From assembly GCF_042186555.1 (NCBI RefSeq), contig NC_133328.1, forward strand, positions 617,224,092 through 617,288,091: a DNA stretch of 64,000 nt. The letters run 5' to 3'. This DNA is from Aquarana catesbeiana (Eukaryota; Chordata; Amphibia; Anura; Ranidae). The position numbers and the translations under genes were made by a program. How positions within the stretch are numbered: the first letter of the stretch is position 1; each line of letters starts with the position of its first letter. This document shows, piece after piece, positions 32,912-43,070 of the stretch. The notes under the pieces were generated by a model, which searched no databases, had not been told where the DNA came from, and was given only the letters and a program-made list of their open reading frames with translations.

Positions 32912-33118
32912 TCACAGTCTCCGCTCTAATTCATCCCAAAGGTGTTCTATCAGGTTGAGATCAGGACTCTGTGCAGGCCAGTCAAGTTCCTCCAGCCCAA
33001 ACTCGCTCATCCATGTCTTTATGGACCTTGCTTTGTGCACTGGTGTGCAGTCATGTTGGAACAGGAAGGGGCCATCCCCAAACTGTTCCCACAAAGGTGG
33101 GAGCATGAAATTGTCCAA
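32912..33118 (-). pseudogene. Tc1 transposase fragment
   Basis: The 68-residue frame MDNFMLPPLWEQFGDG.. contains the second catalytic Asp in LFQHDCTPVH and the third residue Glu in LIEHLWDEL, where NPIE is usual. The N-terminal half and the first Asp are absent. It is a dead fragment of the same family as 1386-1777 and 45518-46622. Confidence 0.85.
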
Positions 33119-33263
33119 AATGTCTTGATATGCTGACGCCTTAGGGCGTTCCCTTCACTGGAACTAAGGGGCCAAGAACAACCCCTGAAAAACAACCCCA
33201 CACCATAATCCCCTCACCACCAAATGATTTGGACCAGTGCACAAAGCACTGGTCCAAATCATT

Positions 33264-33425
33264 GTCACCAAATATGGTTGGTAACTAGGCAAGCATAAAA
33301 TGGATCAACAATGGTAATAATACAATTTAGCATACAAATTGCTAAGCAGTAAGGACTATGGATAAAATGACTGCAGGGAGCAATAGAAAATCGAATCTAC
33401 CGAGTGCTGGAACTATACTGCCAGA
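33264..33425. other. no recognisable feature
   Basis: Short unique stretch. Confidence 0.3.
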
Positions 33426-33922
33426 CAGTGGCAGCTGGTGCTCCAGCCGAGGGGGTGGGGGCAGCAAACACACCACTTGACCCCCCCCCCGGTGGGTGGT
33501 ACTCACGCGGTTGGGCGGCAATGCAGAACAGAGAGGTCGCTCCGGGTGGGTGGTGACGCAGAACAGAGAGATTGCTCCGGGCAGCGATGCAGAGCAAAGA
33601 GATGATGGCAGCCATCTTTCGGATCTCCCCGCACATCCCCCCTGCCCCCGGTACTGGCCAATATGATCGCTTCTCCTCTTGGCCAATTGCGCGCCTCCCG
33701 CTTCCTGGCTGTCCGGGAGGTGAAGCAGGAAGACAATAGCGAATATTAATTAGCTATTGTCACACAACTGTCACGCCCTTTTTAAAAAGCCAATAATCGT
33801 GCTTAAAAAAAAAAAATCCCCCATTGGAATCCATGCGTCCGGAGCCCTGCACGTAGATTAGGGGCTGGGCGCATGGATTAGGGGGCGACGCCCCTGTGCC
33901 CCATATGGAGTGGCCACCACTG
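33426..33922. mobile_element. hAT non-autonomous element, perfect target duplication
   Basis: CAGTGGCAGCTGGTGCTCCA at the left, TATGGAGTGGCCACCACTG at the right, with a perfect 8-bp duplication CTGCCAGA (33418-33425 and 33923-33930). No transposase; the reverse-strand frames of 77-114 residues carry no domain. Confidence 0.9.
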
Positions 33923-34033
33923 CTGCCAGAGCGCATTTATGACGGCAATGCTAGCCCTAGACCGACTGGGTATGCACTGTCGAAAAGAAAAGGAGAATAG
34001 TATCAGAGGAGAAAGGGCATTGCAGAATATTTA

Positions 34034-34522
34034 TTAAAGTGGTGTTCCACCCTAAAAAAAAAAAAAAAAAAATGTCATGATTGTGCCTAAAAAAAAAACC
34101 ATTTGGATATTTTTTTTTTTTTACTTACCTCTAAAAGCCTGTTGTTAGGGGGTCCCTCGTAGTCTGCCTCTTCCAGTGCCTGGGCTGGTGACATCACTTC
34201 CCCCTCGGTACAGGAAGGGCTCTGCTCCCTCCCTCCTGTCAATCATCTGGGACCCATTACAGGTCCCAGGTGACTGAGCGGCCAATCACGGCACGCGGTG
34301 CCACTCGCGCATGCGTAGTGGGTGCCAGGCTGTGAAGCCTCAGCCCGGCGCCCACAGTTGCAATGCCGGCGCCACTGAACGGAGGGGGAGACGAGCGGGG
34401 CTTCGATCCCCCGCATCGCTGGACCCTGGGACAGGTAAGTGTCCAATTAAAAGTCAGCAGCTGCAGTATTTGTAGCTGCTGACTTTTAATTTTTTTTTTT
34501 TTTTGACTGGCCCTCCTCTTTA
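34034..34522. mobile_element. TTAA-flanked MITE, copy M5
   Basis: TTAA AGTGGTGTTCCACCC at the left and GGCCCTCCTCT TTAA at the right. The interior is nearly identical to M4 (21876-22382), including the TTTGTAGCTGCTGACTTTTA near the right end. Both copies have long A and T tracts just inside the termini. Confidence 0.85.
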
Positions 34523-35370
34523 AGGGAGGGGCAGTCCTTTAAGATGCTCTTGTTGGGGCCCTTTAAAAGCCTTGGTGCATTTAATGACAGTCCCAGTTAA
34601 CCTGCATGCAGTATAGGAACAGTGCAAGGTAGATGTGGTTCAGATGCGATAAAGGTTTGAGAAGAGGAGGATCAGGGCTTCTCTGTGCAAAACCATAGCA
34701 CAGAGCAGGTAAGTATAACATGTTTGCTATTTAAAAAAAACAAAAACAAATCAACCTTAAGAATGACTTTAAGCCGAGGTTGTACAACTTTTTATTGACA
34801 TCACCATGTGGAGCCATATCAAATGCTTTGCTGAAAATCAAGGTAGGTACCACCCTGGTTCAAAACATTTGTGACAGAGTCAAAACCCAGATTAGCGTTG
34901 ACACGATCTGCCCTCAGTAAAGACGTGTTACTTTGAGTCCTGACATTACCTGTTTGTAAGGAGTCTAATGCAATGGTGCAATAAGCAAACATGGTGGGAT
35001 ATCTAGTACAGGGATCAAATAAATGACAAGTTTGAAGTAGATTATAAGAAGGATCAGAGCTAGAATAAATCATACAGGTTTGGATGCACGTGGTTAAATC
35101 CAGGAGATTGAGGTCTACAGCTCAGCATAAATTTATGTGTACTGTATATCACAAGAATAGATGATGAAGTCGTTCAATATTCAGGATTTAAATTGTCAGT
35201 ATATATTTTAGACAGTTGACTTATTTTGACTCTCTGGGGTATATCTATAAAGACTGAGATTTAAAATAGATCTAAACTTAATCACTAAAACAGTCACCTT
35301 AAAATGCGGCCCCTGACAGCACCAGAGGGCCGCACATAATGTTCAAAGTATGCAATGCTTTAGAGGACTG
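34523..35370. other. no gene; small repeat fragment
   Basis: 34680-34770 matches, in inverse orientation, the start of the repeat at 1855. The remainder is unique-looking. Confidence 0.35.
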
Positions 35371-36051
35371 TTAAGCCTCGTACACACGATCGGATTTTCC
35401 AACGGGAAACGTGTGATGACAGGCTGTTGGCGGAAAATCCGACCGTGTGTGCGCTCCATCGGACAATTGTCGGATTTTCCGCGGACAATTGTTGGATGGC
35501 AGGCTTTAACATTTTCCGCGGACAAATGTCTGTTGTCGGATTTTGCGATCGTGTGTACACAAGTCCGTCGGACAAAAGTCCAAAGTACAAACACACATGC
35601 TCGGAAGCAAGGACGAGGCAGAAGCGGTCAGTCTTGTAAACTAGCGTTCGTAATGGAGAATTAACATTCGTGACGCGGCAAATGATTAAATCTCGAAATG
35701 CAGCGCACAATTCTCTTCTTCTTTAATGGGATAATAATGAAGCTGCTTTGCTGGTGATACTGATGGAGTTATTACAAACAAATTTTCAAAGGCTTTTTTT
35801 CTAGTGATATCAAGAATAATATTATTATGCTTTTTTTTTTTTTTTTTTTTTATTTGTGCAAGTTACCACAACACCATTATCCTGTAGTTTTTAAGACCAA
35901 AGATACAACTATGTTGGTGTCCCTTGTTAATTTTACATTGTATTTTTTAAAATGTAACTGCTACTCCCAAACTGTCATTTGAAGTAAAACACACAGCCAA
36001 GTATTATTCTACACAGTTTTTTTATTGTGCATTAAAAAAAGAAAACAAATA

Positions 36052-36479
36052 CAGGGGGTCCCCGGGTTACAAACAAGTTAGGGACTGTAGGTTTGTTCTT
36101 AAGTTGAATCTGTTTGTAAGTCGGAACATGTACATTTTTTAAGTGTAGCTCCAGCCAAAAAAAATATTTTTAAGCTTTTTGGATAGCATAGGGAAGGGTT
36201 AACACCCCTGTAATGTTTGTTTTGCTGTGTGTGCCCCTGTTCAGAAGATTTCACCTCACTTTCTGTCCCAATGATAATTGGATTTTGAAAATTTTGGGTT
36301 GTTGTGGAAACAAGCCTTGGTGGTAAAGCATCAGTGGAGGTACCTTTTCCCCATAATAGCTCTTACAGGAATGAATTTCCCTTCCTAGGGGTAGATTTCC
36401 TCTCACTTCCTGTTGTCTCCCTCCGTTTGTAAGTAGGAGTCGTTTGTAAGTCGGATGTTTGTAACTAGGGGACCCCCTG
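36052..36479. mobile_element. Tigger-like MITE, 428 bp
   Basis: CAGGGGGTCCCCGGGTTACA at the left, ACTAGGGGACCCCCTG at the right, flanked by TA on both sides. Internal TTTGTAAGTCGGA words recur at both ends. Resembles pogo/Tigger ends (CAGTNGGTCCCCGACTTACG, from memory). Confidence 0.8.
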
Positions 36480-36569
36480 TAAAATTAGACATGCTATCTG
36501 CCAATAGAACTTAACCAAAACGTGCATTCTATGCATCCAAAAATATAGAAAATATACCAAATCAAATCA

Positions 36570-36815
36570 TTATTCAACCAAAACATTAAATAAAAGCCTC
36601 ATGCATGTGTCCTGCTTCTTACTATAGGGGGTCAACAATGCCAAGAGTTGGTGAAAGCAGGGGTCCGTCATCCGGAGATAATTCCGAAAATCATTTGGAT
36701 TATTCTCCTGGAGCTCCCGCAGCAAAGGCATATGACATAATTGGTCACGATTAATAAAGCAACCAATTTTTGGTCCAAGAAATCCTCCTCCTCCTGTTCC
36801 TGGACTAGACTTGGG
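36570..36815 (-). pseudogene. Harbinger (HARBI1-like) transposase N-terminal fragment
   Basis: An 81-codon open stretch without an ATG start, bounded by stops, reads GCFINRDQLCHMPLLRELQE then NNPNDFRNYLRMTDPCFHQL and continues LLALLTPYSKKQDTCMR. The DFRNYLRM..F..LL..L.P...KQDT.MR pattern is characteristic of the N-terminal region of PIF/Harbinger transposases. The DDE catalytic domain that should follow is missing; the frame stops 8 codons later and the element soon ends. Function as a nuclease is lost. Confidence 0.8.
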
Positions 36816-37165
36816 TCAAAGCTATAACTCCAAGGCCAATAATAAATAACACGTTATCTCCTCCGATTCCGCAACATGGCTGACTGACGAACGGCCATTC
36901 AGAAACTAATTGAAAAGCTCGAAATGAAAAGCGCGAAATGAATAGCGCGAATCAACACTCACCAAACTTCTACTAAAATGAAATTAGCAGAAGGAGCCCA
37001 AAGGGTGGCGCTAAAGAGCTGGAAAACCACATAGTACATCACTACATTCGTGTTTGTTGGCCGACAATTCCTTGCCGTTTGTATGCAAGACAAAATCCAG
37101 GCACACGTCTTCGGACAAAAGTCCAAAGTTTTGTCTGCGGAAAATCAGATCGTGTGTACGTGGCT

Positions 37166-37769
37166 TTAGACTGCAGACCTAATAGAGGAAATGAGGATCA
37201 GAGAATGAGGACAGGATACATTTTTGGCTGGGGATATGCTGCAGAAGACAATGCGAAACTGGGAACATGTTACCCTAATCAATGCTCCCAATACAGACTG
37301 CTGTGGTCCAAGGGCTGCGCATCACATACCCTAGGGTCATTTGCACCCCTTGGACTGCAGGTTGGGTAATAGGACACTAAAACCTCACATAAGCTTCAAC
37401 AGGTCAAATTAATTACAAAGGTAAAAATCTTCAGCCTTCATTAAGATACTACTTAAAATAAGCACTTTCTGTTATAGGGTGACAGCGTTCTGCGGCTGTC
37501 TCCCAATTGCGCTCCTGCTTTGTCACCCTCTCCTTTGACAGAGACTACAATTGGACACTTCAACACACATCATACAGGTATGGTCCTTTTTTTGTCACAA
37601 TCTGCTTCCTGAAAAAAATTGCAGTACTAAAAACATTATCAGTGGATTTCAAGATAAAGGCAGTTTATGATAAGCGTATCTTGACTTTTCCCAGTAAAAG
37701 TCCGTTCAGTCCCACCTCCTATCTTCCAGGCTTCCATACTAGTTAATAGGACCAAGCATCACAATAGAA
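37166..37769. other. no recognisable gene
   Basis: Unique-looking; short frames. Confidence 0.4.
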
Positions 37770-37919
37770 CAGGGCTTCTCAGCTAGGGTTCCTCCAGAGG
37801 TTCCTAGGGGTTCCTCGAGCAATGAGCAATTTCTGCCTCTCAGATAAGTTCCCACTGACACCATTGATCTTTTTGGCTATCTGTAAGCGGGTAATAATTC
37901 CCAGTTACCATAAGTGTAA

Positions 37920-38432
37920 AGCCTAGTACACACGGGCCAAATATCAAGCGGCATCGGCCGACTTAATAAAAACCGGCTGACATTCGGCCCGTGTATACGG
38001 CAGCCGGTCCAACAGGTTGAAGGGGCATGACCCTGAGATCCTACGCCCATTATGTAATTAAGTTTTGTATGTTTGCATCAGTATTTTACCCCCTATGTTA
38101 TATATGACTTGTATGAAAATTCTATCATACGATTGCTCTACATTTGCTTAGTCAAATTGTTGTATCTTTTAGCTAAAATTCAATAAAAATATTGAAAAAA
38201 AAGGGGCATGACCAAAAAAGGTCTGCTGATCGGCATCTGATCAACACTCTCAGCCAATGGCTGAGAATGCTGACCGGTGTGTTCTCCCCCTGTCAGGATA
38301 CAATAGTACAGCAGGGGAGATCGTTGTACTAATATTGGATAGTTCGTACAGCGGCTCCTCCCAAGCTCTCAAGTTTTTTTTTTTGTTCAGCCCGCTAGGT
38401 TGAGCAAAAAAACTGTTGGTGTGTAGCAGGCT
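37920..38432. mobile_element. PIF/Harbinger-type MITE (copy h)
   Basis: AGCCTAGTACACACGGGCC at the left, GTGTGTAGCAGGCT at the right, TAA on both sides (37917-37919 and 38433-38435). The interior, without the nested retroposon, is about 345 bp. Its right half matches 25518-25738. Confidence 0.8.
38033..38200 (+). mobile_element. short retroposon insertion with target duplication
   Basis: A 168-bp segment ends CAATAAAAATATTG followed by A8. It is flanked by AAGGGGCATGACC at 38020-38032 and 38201-38213. The poly(A) signal is at 38182-38187. This is a textbook LINE-mobilised insertion, either a 5'-truncated LINE or a processed transcript tail. Confidence 0.85.
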
Positions 38433-39031
38433 TAACCACTTGCCACCAAATCACTTACCTGGTATGTCATTTGACTTCACGTGGTTGTAACCAGGGTGAT
38501 GCCTGCAGCTGTTGGCATCACCCCGGTACCGTTTTTTTAGAGCCGACGGTCGGCTCTTGTAATAGCAACTGGACAACTAGCCAACTAGCCACTCGACTGC
38601 CATTACAAGCAGTGGGAGGGCAGCACCACCCCCCCCTCCTTTCTGCTTCTTTCTGCGGCTCTCTCTGGCTCTCCCGTCCCACCGGGAGACACAAGCTACT
38701 AGCCGACACGTCCGCCGGCTAGTTGGAGACCTATATAAAGCCGAAATTGGCTTTGATTGGGTCTCCGCTATGGTAACCTGGAATGACATGATAGCTTACC
38801 AGGATGTCAATGGCGCCATTTTTTTTTTAAATTGAAAGTATTTCCCTCCATAAACAGTACTTGTCACATGCCTATTGCTGTCATAAGGATGTTTACATTC
38901 CTTGTGACAGCAATAAAAGTAATAAAAAAACTAAAGCAACAGTGTAAAATAAAAAATAATAATAATTAAAAATTAAAATTAAAGTGCCCCTGGCCCCCCG
39001 CGCTAGCTCGCAAAGGTCTTCAAGTGGTTAA
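38432..39031. mobile_element. TTAA-flanked element (CCACTTG ends)
   Basis: TTAA CCACTTGCCACC at the left, GTCTTCAAGTGG TTAA at the right. The left TTAA is formed by the last T of element h plus its TAA duplication, so this insertion came after h. Internally GC-rich with an inverted pair CCAACTAGCC / GGCTAGTTGG (about 38579-38724). Confidence 0.75.
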
Positions 39032-39163
39032 GGAGCATCCTTCCCACTGACCATCACATTAATGTACCAGCAGTTGTAGATATAGTAATTTTTAGCAGGG
39101 ATTCTCCGAGACCAGAAAGTTATTTTAAGGGTTCCTCTGTGTTGAAAGGGTTCAGAAAGTTTG

Positions 39164-39729
39164 CAATAGAGGCTTGAGAGAAGATGGAGCGGAAGCTATC
39201 TTAACTTTTACAAAAAGAGTTGCAGTTTGCATTTACCTGTTAATGTTGTTAATATCCATAGGATTCCCTGATTATTTAAAAATGGGGATAAGTAAAGACG
39301 AGGAAACTACAACAAAAATGACTTAATAACAAAATGTTATCGAAAATAGACTATAATTCCCCTATAATTTTTTTTTTACAAGCCCAGTATATTTTTCTGA
39401 CTATGGTCTGCATGTATTTTAATTAGGAAGAGCGGAAGGTGACCGTTCTTGTAAGCCCATGAAAATAATTTATGAAGTCCCAGTAACTGTACCTATAGTT
39501 AAGTCTTTAATTACTGTCAAAGTATACCTACGTGTTCAATTGCAAAAAAACTGAAAAAAAAGTATTAAAATGAAACGCTTCTGGAATGACTAACCGGAAT
39601 TAATCTTGTTTTCACCTTTGCATTCTTTTTTTCCTTCTCAGTGGTGCTGATCTCTTTCAGCCTATATCAGCCATTGTTCTAGACTGGCATCCTGATAGCG
39701 ACAGCGGTGGTCCATGCCTGGGGAAAGTC
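39164..39729. other. no recognisable gene
   Basis: Unique-looking. Confidence 0.4.
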
Positions 39730-40021
39730 TGCTAGTGTGGCTTCTTGTTGGTGTGTCTTCTTGTTGGTGTGGCTTCTTGTTGGTGTGGCCTCTTGTTGGT
39801 GTGGCCTCTTGTTGGTGTGGCCTCTTGTTGGTGTGGCCTCTTGTTGGTGTGGCCTCTTGTTAGTGTGGCTTCTTGTTAGTGTGGCTTCTTGTTGGTGTGG
39901 CCTCTTGTTAGTGTGGCCTCTTGTTAGTGTGGCCTCTTGTTAGCGTGGCTTCTTGTTGATGTGGCCTCTTGTTAATGTGGCCTCTTGTTGGTGTGGCCTC
40001 TTGTTGGTGTGGCCTCTTGTA
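39730..40021 (+). repeat. 16-bp minisatellite, TGTGGCCTCTTGTTGG
   Basis: About 18 units of 16 bp, with TGTGGCTTCTTGTTAG variants. The plus-strand 78-residue frame rich in LLVWPLV is an artefact. Confidence 0.95.
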
Positions 40022-40552
40022 GTCTCCACCAAGGGTGTAAGAAACAGGGTGACAACTCAAAAGTGTAGCTAGCTCCAAATAATGCGAAAAAGCCAGTCAC
40101 TAAGCTATGAATTGTAGGAATTGCTGCAACACAATCCATCCATCAACTGCAGCTCAATATGTCCTAGCAACATTACTAGTGAAAGACAAAGAATGTGTAC
40201 AGTACATGCAATCAAAGTTATAAAATTGTTCCTGAGATATGGCATCTAGCATTACTAACAAAGGTAAAAAGTGGTCAGAATAGGACAGTTGGCCACTGGG
40301 GCAAGAAGTATAAATACAATAGATGACACTAGTATTTTGATATGGAATCTACAATGGCAAATCTTCACTTTTTGAGTTCAGGTCCACTTTAACAACTGCT
40401 GAGATAAGAGATCGGTCCCACAAGGAGTGCATTGTTTTCAGCAAGTTGGCTGACTCATACACTTGCATTGTAAGAAAGAGCTTGGTCCATATGGGTCTCG
40501 CCACAGCTCCCAGGATAGACGTTCCCGACGACCCTTTGCCCAAGTGTAAATG
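40022..40552. other. no recognisable gene
   Basis: 40335-40552 may be the outer part of the neighbouring Penelope-like relic (GGATAGACGTT, CCCAAGTGTAAA recur loosely at 42529-42575), but the match is weak. Confidence 0.35.
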
Positions 40553-40916
40553 AATAAAGGTTGGGACTTTGAGTGAGGTCATGGAAGACATGCAGGTAAC
40601 TGGGGTAGCAGTACAATTTTATTGATCATTTGACATGCATAAATACAATTCAAGACAGAACCACATAGGGAAAGACATTGTAATAAACATAATTTCACAA
40701 ATCGCAACACATGTATATGTGCATATGCGATCGGCATCAAGGGTACATAAAGCTTGGCGCCACATAGTGGTCTCGTTGAAGGATTAATGCACATACAAAA
40801 ATAATAACAGAATATGTACAAATAACAATACCACAGCGCATCAGAGGAAATAAGTATTGTAGTATAAAAAACCATAGGGTAGTTCTTGAGATGTTGTACT
40901 GTAAACATATGTTTGT

Positions 40917-40978
40917 ATCCCAAATGACCGACGCGTTTCGTGTAGAACACACTCATCAGGGGCCAGATGATCGAGGAT
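40917..40978 (-). ncRNA. hammerhead ribozyme-like motif (left arm)
   Basis: On the minus strand: CUGAUGA, stem II GUGU-GUUCU-ACAC, then GAAA, and a minimal helix III C-GC-G closing before UC. Predicted cleavage is after the C opposite 40930. Helix I has an outer part AUCCU/GGGAU (40974-40978 with 40917-40921) and an inner part next to the core (GGCCC with GGUC, one C/U mismatch), separated by an internal loop as in natural type I ribozymes. All core residues of the consensus are present. Confidence 0.7.
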
Positions 40979-42011
40979 TCCTAAAAAATGTAATACAACA
41001 TATAATGAATCTGATAGCTAGTACTAGCAGCGAAAGAGGGGTGGACAACTCTAAAATACTTACATATAAAATAGTGCAATGGGACATGGCAGGTACAGAG
41101 CCAAGACCAACAAGTATCTCTCCCGGGAGCTGAGGTGCAGCGGAATGCACACTGGTGGGCTGGGTACACAGAGCCCCCCCCGGGGGGAGGCAGCGTGGGA
41201 ACCACAGAGCTTGATGTAAATAGGATATCAACAACAGGGTGCCAGTATAGACTGCCTGGGAGATAAAATAAAATAACAATAAAAATAAAACAGTGTGTCA
41301 GAGTTAATATTAGTAAGATAGACCAATAATGTCTATCTGGTAAGGTGGTGAAACATGGGAGTCTGTGCAGGAAGAAAAAAAAAAAAAAAGGTATGGATAT
41401 AATACGATAATAAAACATAACCACATCCAACCATAGTGGACTGTGGTATATAGGCTGATAAAAAAGAAAATGAAACAAACAGCAGAGACATCCCGATTTC
41501 AACCAGCATTGAAAAAGACTAACTGACAAAAAGCTGGATAAGAGTAACCATGTGTAGGCTTACATATATCCCAGGCAGGGAAAAAGGCACTGTGGATTGG
41601 AGGTGATGAAAGAACATCTCTGAGCGTAGGCGCCCACGCTGTGACAGGGGAGGCAAGATGTACCCGACAAACACCACGTGCACGCTGGCCGCGTACACCA
41701 GCGTCACCCGAGCCCGGCCGGAAAGAGGAGGGGCTCTGACACTGACGGTGAATTCCGTCAGTCCGAGACGTCCAAATTCCCCACCAGACTGGCTACATGG
41801 AGGAACTCATGCACCACGCCGTGACGCCCACCAGCGCGCATTCCGCTGCACCTCAGCTCCCGGGAGAGATACTTGTTGGTCTTGGCTCTGTACCTGCCAT
41901 GTCCCATTGCACTATTTTATATGTAAGTATTTTAGAGTTGTCCACCCCTCTTTCGCTGCTAGTACTAGCTATCAGTTAGATTCATTATATGTTGTATTAA
42001 ATTTTTTAGAA

Positions 42012-42075
42012 ATCCCCGATCATCTGGCCCCTGATGAGTGTGTTCTACACAAAACGCGTCGGGCATTTGGGGGAT
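42012..42075 (+). ncRNA. hammerhead ribozyme-like motif (right arm), core G mutated
   Basis: CUGAUGA (42031-42037), stem II GUGU-GUUCU-ACAC, then AAAA where GAAA is required, helix III C-GC-G, UC with predicted cleavage after 42060. Helix I is better than in the left arm: outer AUCCCC/GGGGAU (6 bp), inner GCCC/GGGC (4 bp). Changes in helix I relative to the left copy keep pairing, which supports a selected structure in the ancestor. The G-to-A change in GAAA should impair cleavage. Confidence 0.65.
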
Positions 42076-42438
42076 ACAAACATATGTTTACAGTACAACA
42101 TCTCAAGAACTACCCTATGGTTTTTTATACTACAATACTTATTTCCTCTGATGCGCTGTGGTATTGTTATTTGTACATATTCTGTTATTATTTTTATATA
42201 TGCATTAATCCTTCAACGAGACCACTATGTGGCGCCAAGCTGTATGTACCCTTGATGCCGATCGCATATGCACATATACATGTGTTGCGATTTGTGAAAT
42301 GATGTTTATTACAATGTCTTTCCCTATGTGGTTCTGCCTTGAATTGTATTTATGCATGTCAAGTGATCAATAAAATTGTACTGCTACCCCAGTTACCTGC
42401 ATGTCGTCCATGACCTCACTCAAAGTCCCAACCTTTAT

Positions 42439-42612
42439 TAATTTTCGCATACAGGGATGGAGGCACTCTATATGCCTCATTTAAAGTCCCAATCCCCCCT
42501 TTTCCCCCCTTTTTACTTTTCCCAAGTGTGGTTATTTTAAGGCTGATTTTGTAAGTATAGGGGATAGACGTTTGCCTCGTTCAACGGTTTCTGTGATAGC
42601 ATTATCTGACTT

Positions 42613-42661
<49 letters not shown>

Positions 42662-42960
42662 CTTATACCGATATTCTACTTTATAGATATGGTATATGCA
42701 TCTATTCCTCAGGAAGCAAAAAGTGATTTGCGAAACATGTCGAGTTTATCGAATGCAGCTTGTTATATGTGTCTACAAATAATATATATACAGTATGCCA
42801 ACATGGGAACTGTGTATGAATTAAATGTTACAAATCAATATGATTTTAGCGGCATTTTATCATGATGTAATTTAATTGTATCAATAAACCTCGAATTATG
42901 TGAAATATATGTACTATTTGGTTTTATGAGTGATATGCCTCAACTAAAGTCCCCAGGGCA
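42439..42960 (+). mobile_element. second Penelope-like terminal segment
   Basis: It continues directly from the inverted element and has its own hammerhead-like motif (42697-42757). It also shares features with the arms: TTTAAAGTCCCAATCCCC, a late CAATAAACCTCG, then GCCTCAACTAAAGTCCCC. It includes (AT)n at about 42618-42658. No coding part. Confidence 0.5.
42697..42757 (+). ncRNA. degenerate hammerhead-like motif
   Basis: CUCAGGA replaces CUGAUGA. Stem II GCAAA/UUUGC (5 bp), GAAAC-AU-GUC with predicted cleavage after 42741. Helix I has inner UUC/GAG and outer UGCAU/AUGCA (42697-42701 with 42753-42757). The layout matches the two neighbours, but two core substitutions make activity unlikely. 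Confidence 0.5.
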
Positions 42961-43070
42961 AATGTAGTAAATATTGTGTAGATATGAAATTGGGATGGAG
43001 GTACATCACCATTATGGTGGTTTCAGATCACATTTTTTACAAATTTAAGGAGCAGTAAAGCATAACTCCT

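Larger units (their letters stand above)
32234..33263 (-). mobile_element. Tc1-like transposon relic with nested MITE
   Basis: Terminus CACTATATTGTCAAAAGTAT after TA at 32232-32233. The TIR is split at 32302 by a Harbinger-type MITE (copy c) and resumes GTCCGTAGGGTTCAATATTG at 32742. The transposase C-terminal half is readable on the minus strand. The far end is lost in a fold: CAAATGATTTGGACCAGTGC at 33220-33239 is followed by its own reverse complement at 33246-33261. Confidence 0.85.
35374..37165 (-). mobile_element. PIF/Harbinger-type element with transposase remnant (copy f), 1,792 bp
   Basis: AGCCTCGTACACACGATCGG at the left, ATCGTGTGTACGTGGCT at the right, flanked by TTA on both sides (35371-35373 and 37166-37168). 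Inside are a nested Tigger-like MITE (36052-36479), a T29-type tract (about 35832-35850) and, on the minus strand, part of a Harbinger transposase (36570-36815). This is the only member of the GTACACACG class in the window with coding remains, so it anchors the classification of the others. Confidence 0.85.
37770..39163 (+). mobile_element. hAT repeat hosting three later insertions
   Basis: CAGGGCTTCTCAGCTAGGGT at the left and GGGTTCAGAAAGTTTG at the right, with flanks CAATAGAA / CAATAGAG (7 of 8). Without insertions the host is about 280 bp, like 59715-59989. It is split at a TAA by element h (37920-38432), then by a TTAA element (38432-39031). A retroposon lies inside h. Confidence 0.8.
40553..42438. 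mobile_element. inverted Penelope-like retroelement ends with hammerhead motifs
   Basis: Left arm 40553-41160 and right arm 41826-42438 are about 610-bp inverted copies, by eye above 90% identical (AATAAAGGTTGGGACTTTGA mirrored at 42438; GTACAGAGCCAAGACCAACA mirrored near 41880). The spacer of about 665 bp is unrelated and contains no reverse transcriptase. Each arm has one hammerhead-ribozyme-like motif oriented outward. Penelope-like elements are known to carry such ribozymes in their terminal pseudo-LTRs, which often occur in inverted arrangement. No RT or GIY-YIG coding remains. Confidence 0.65.

Noticed and set aside
36905..36960. Repeated GCGCGAAATGAA as a ribozyme or regulatory array
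   Set aside because: Only two or three short copies, no paired stems.
41658..42302. 214-residue frame spanning spacer and right arm
   Set aside because: It reads through the ribozyme-bearing arm; the mirrored arm gives comparable nonsense frames. No RT or GIY-YIG motif.
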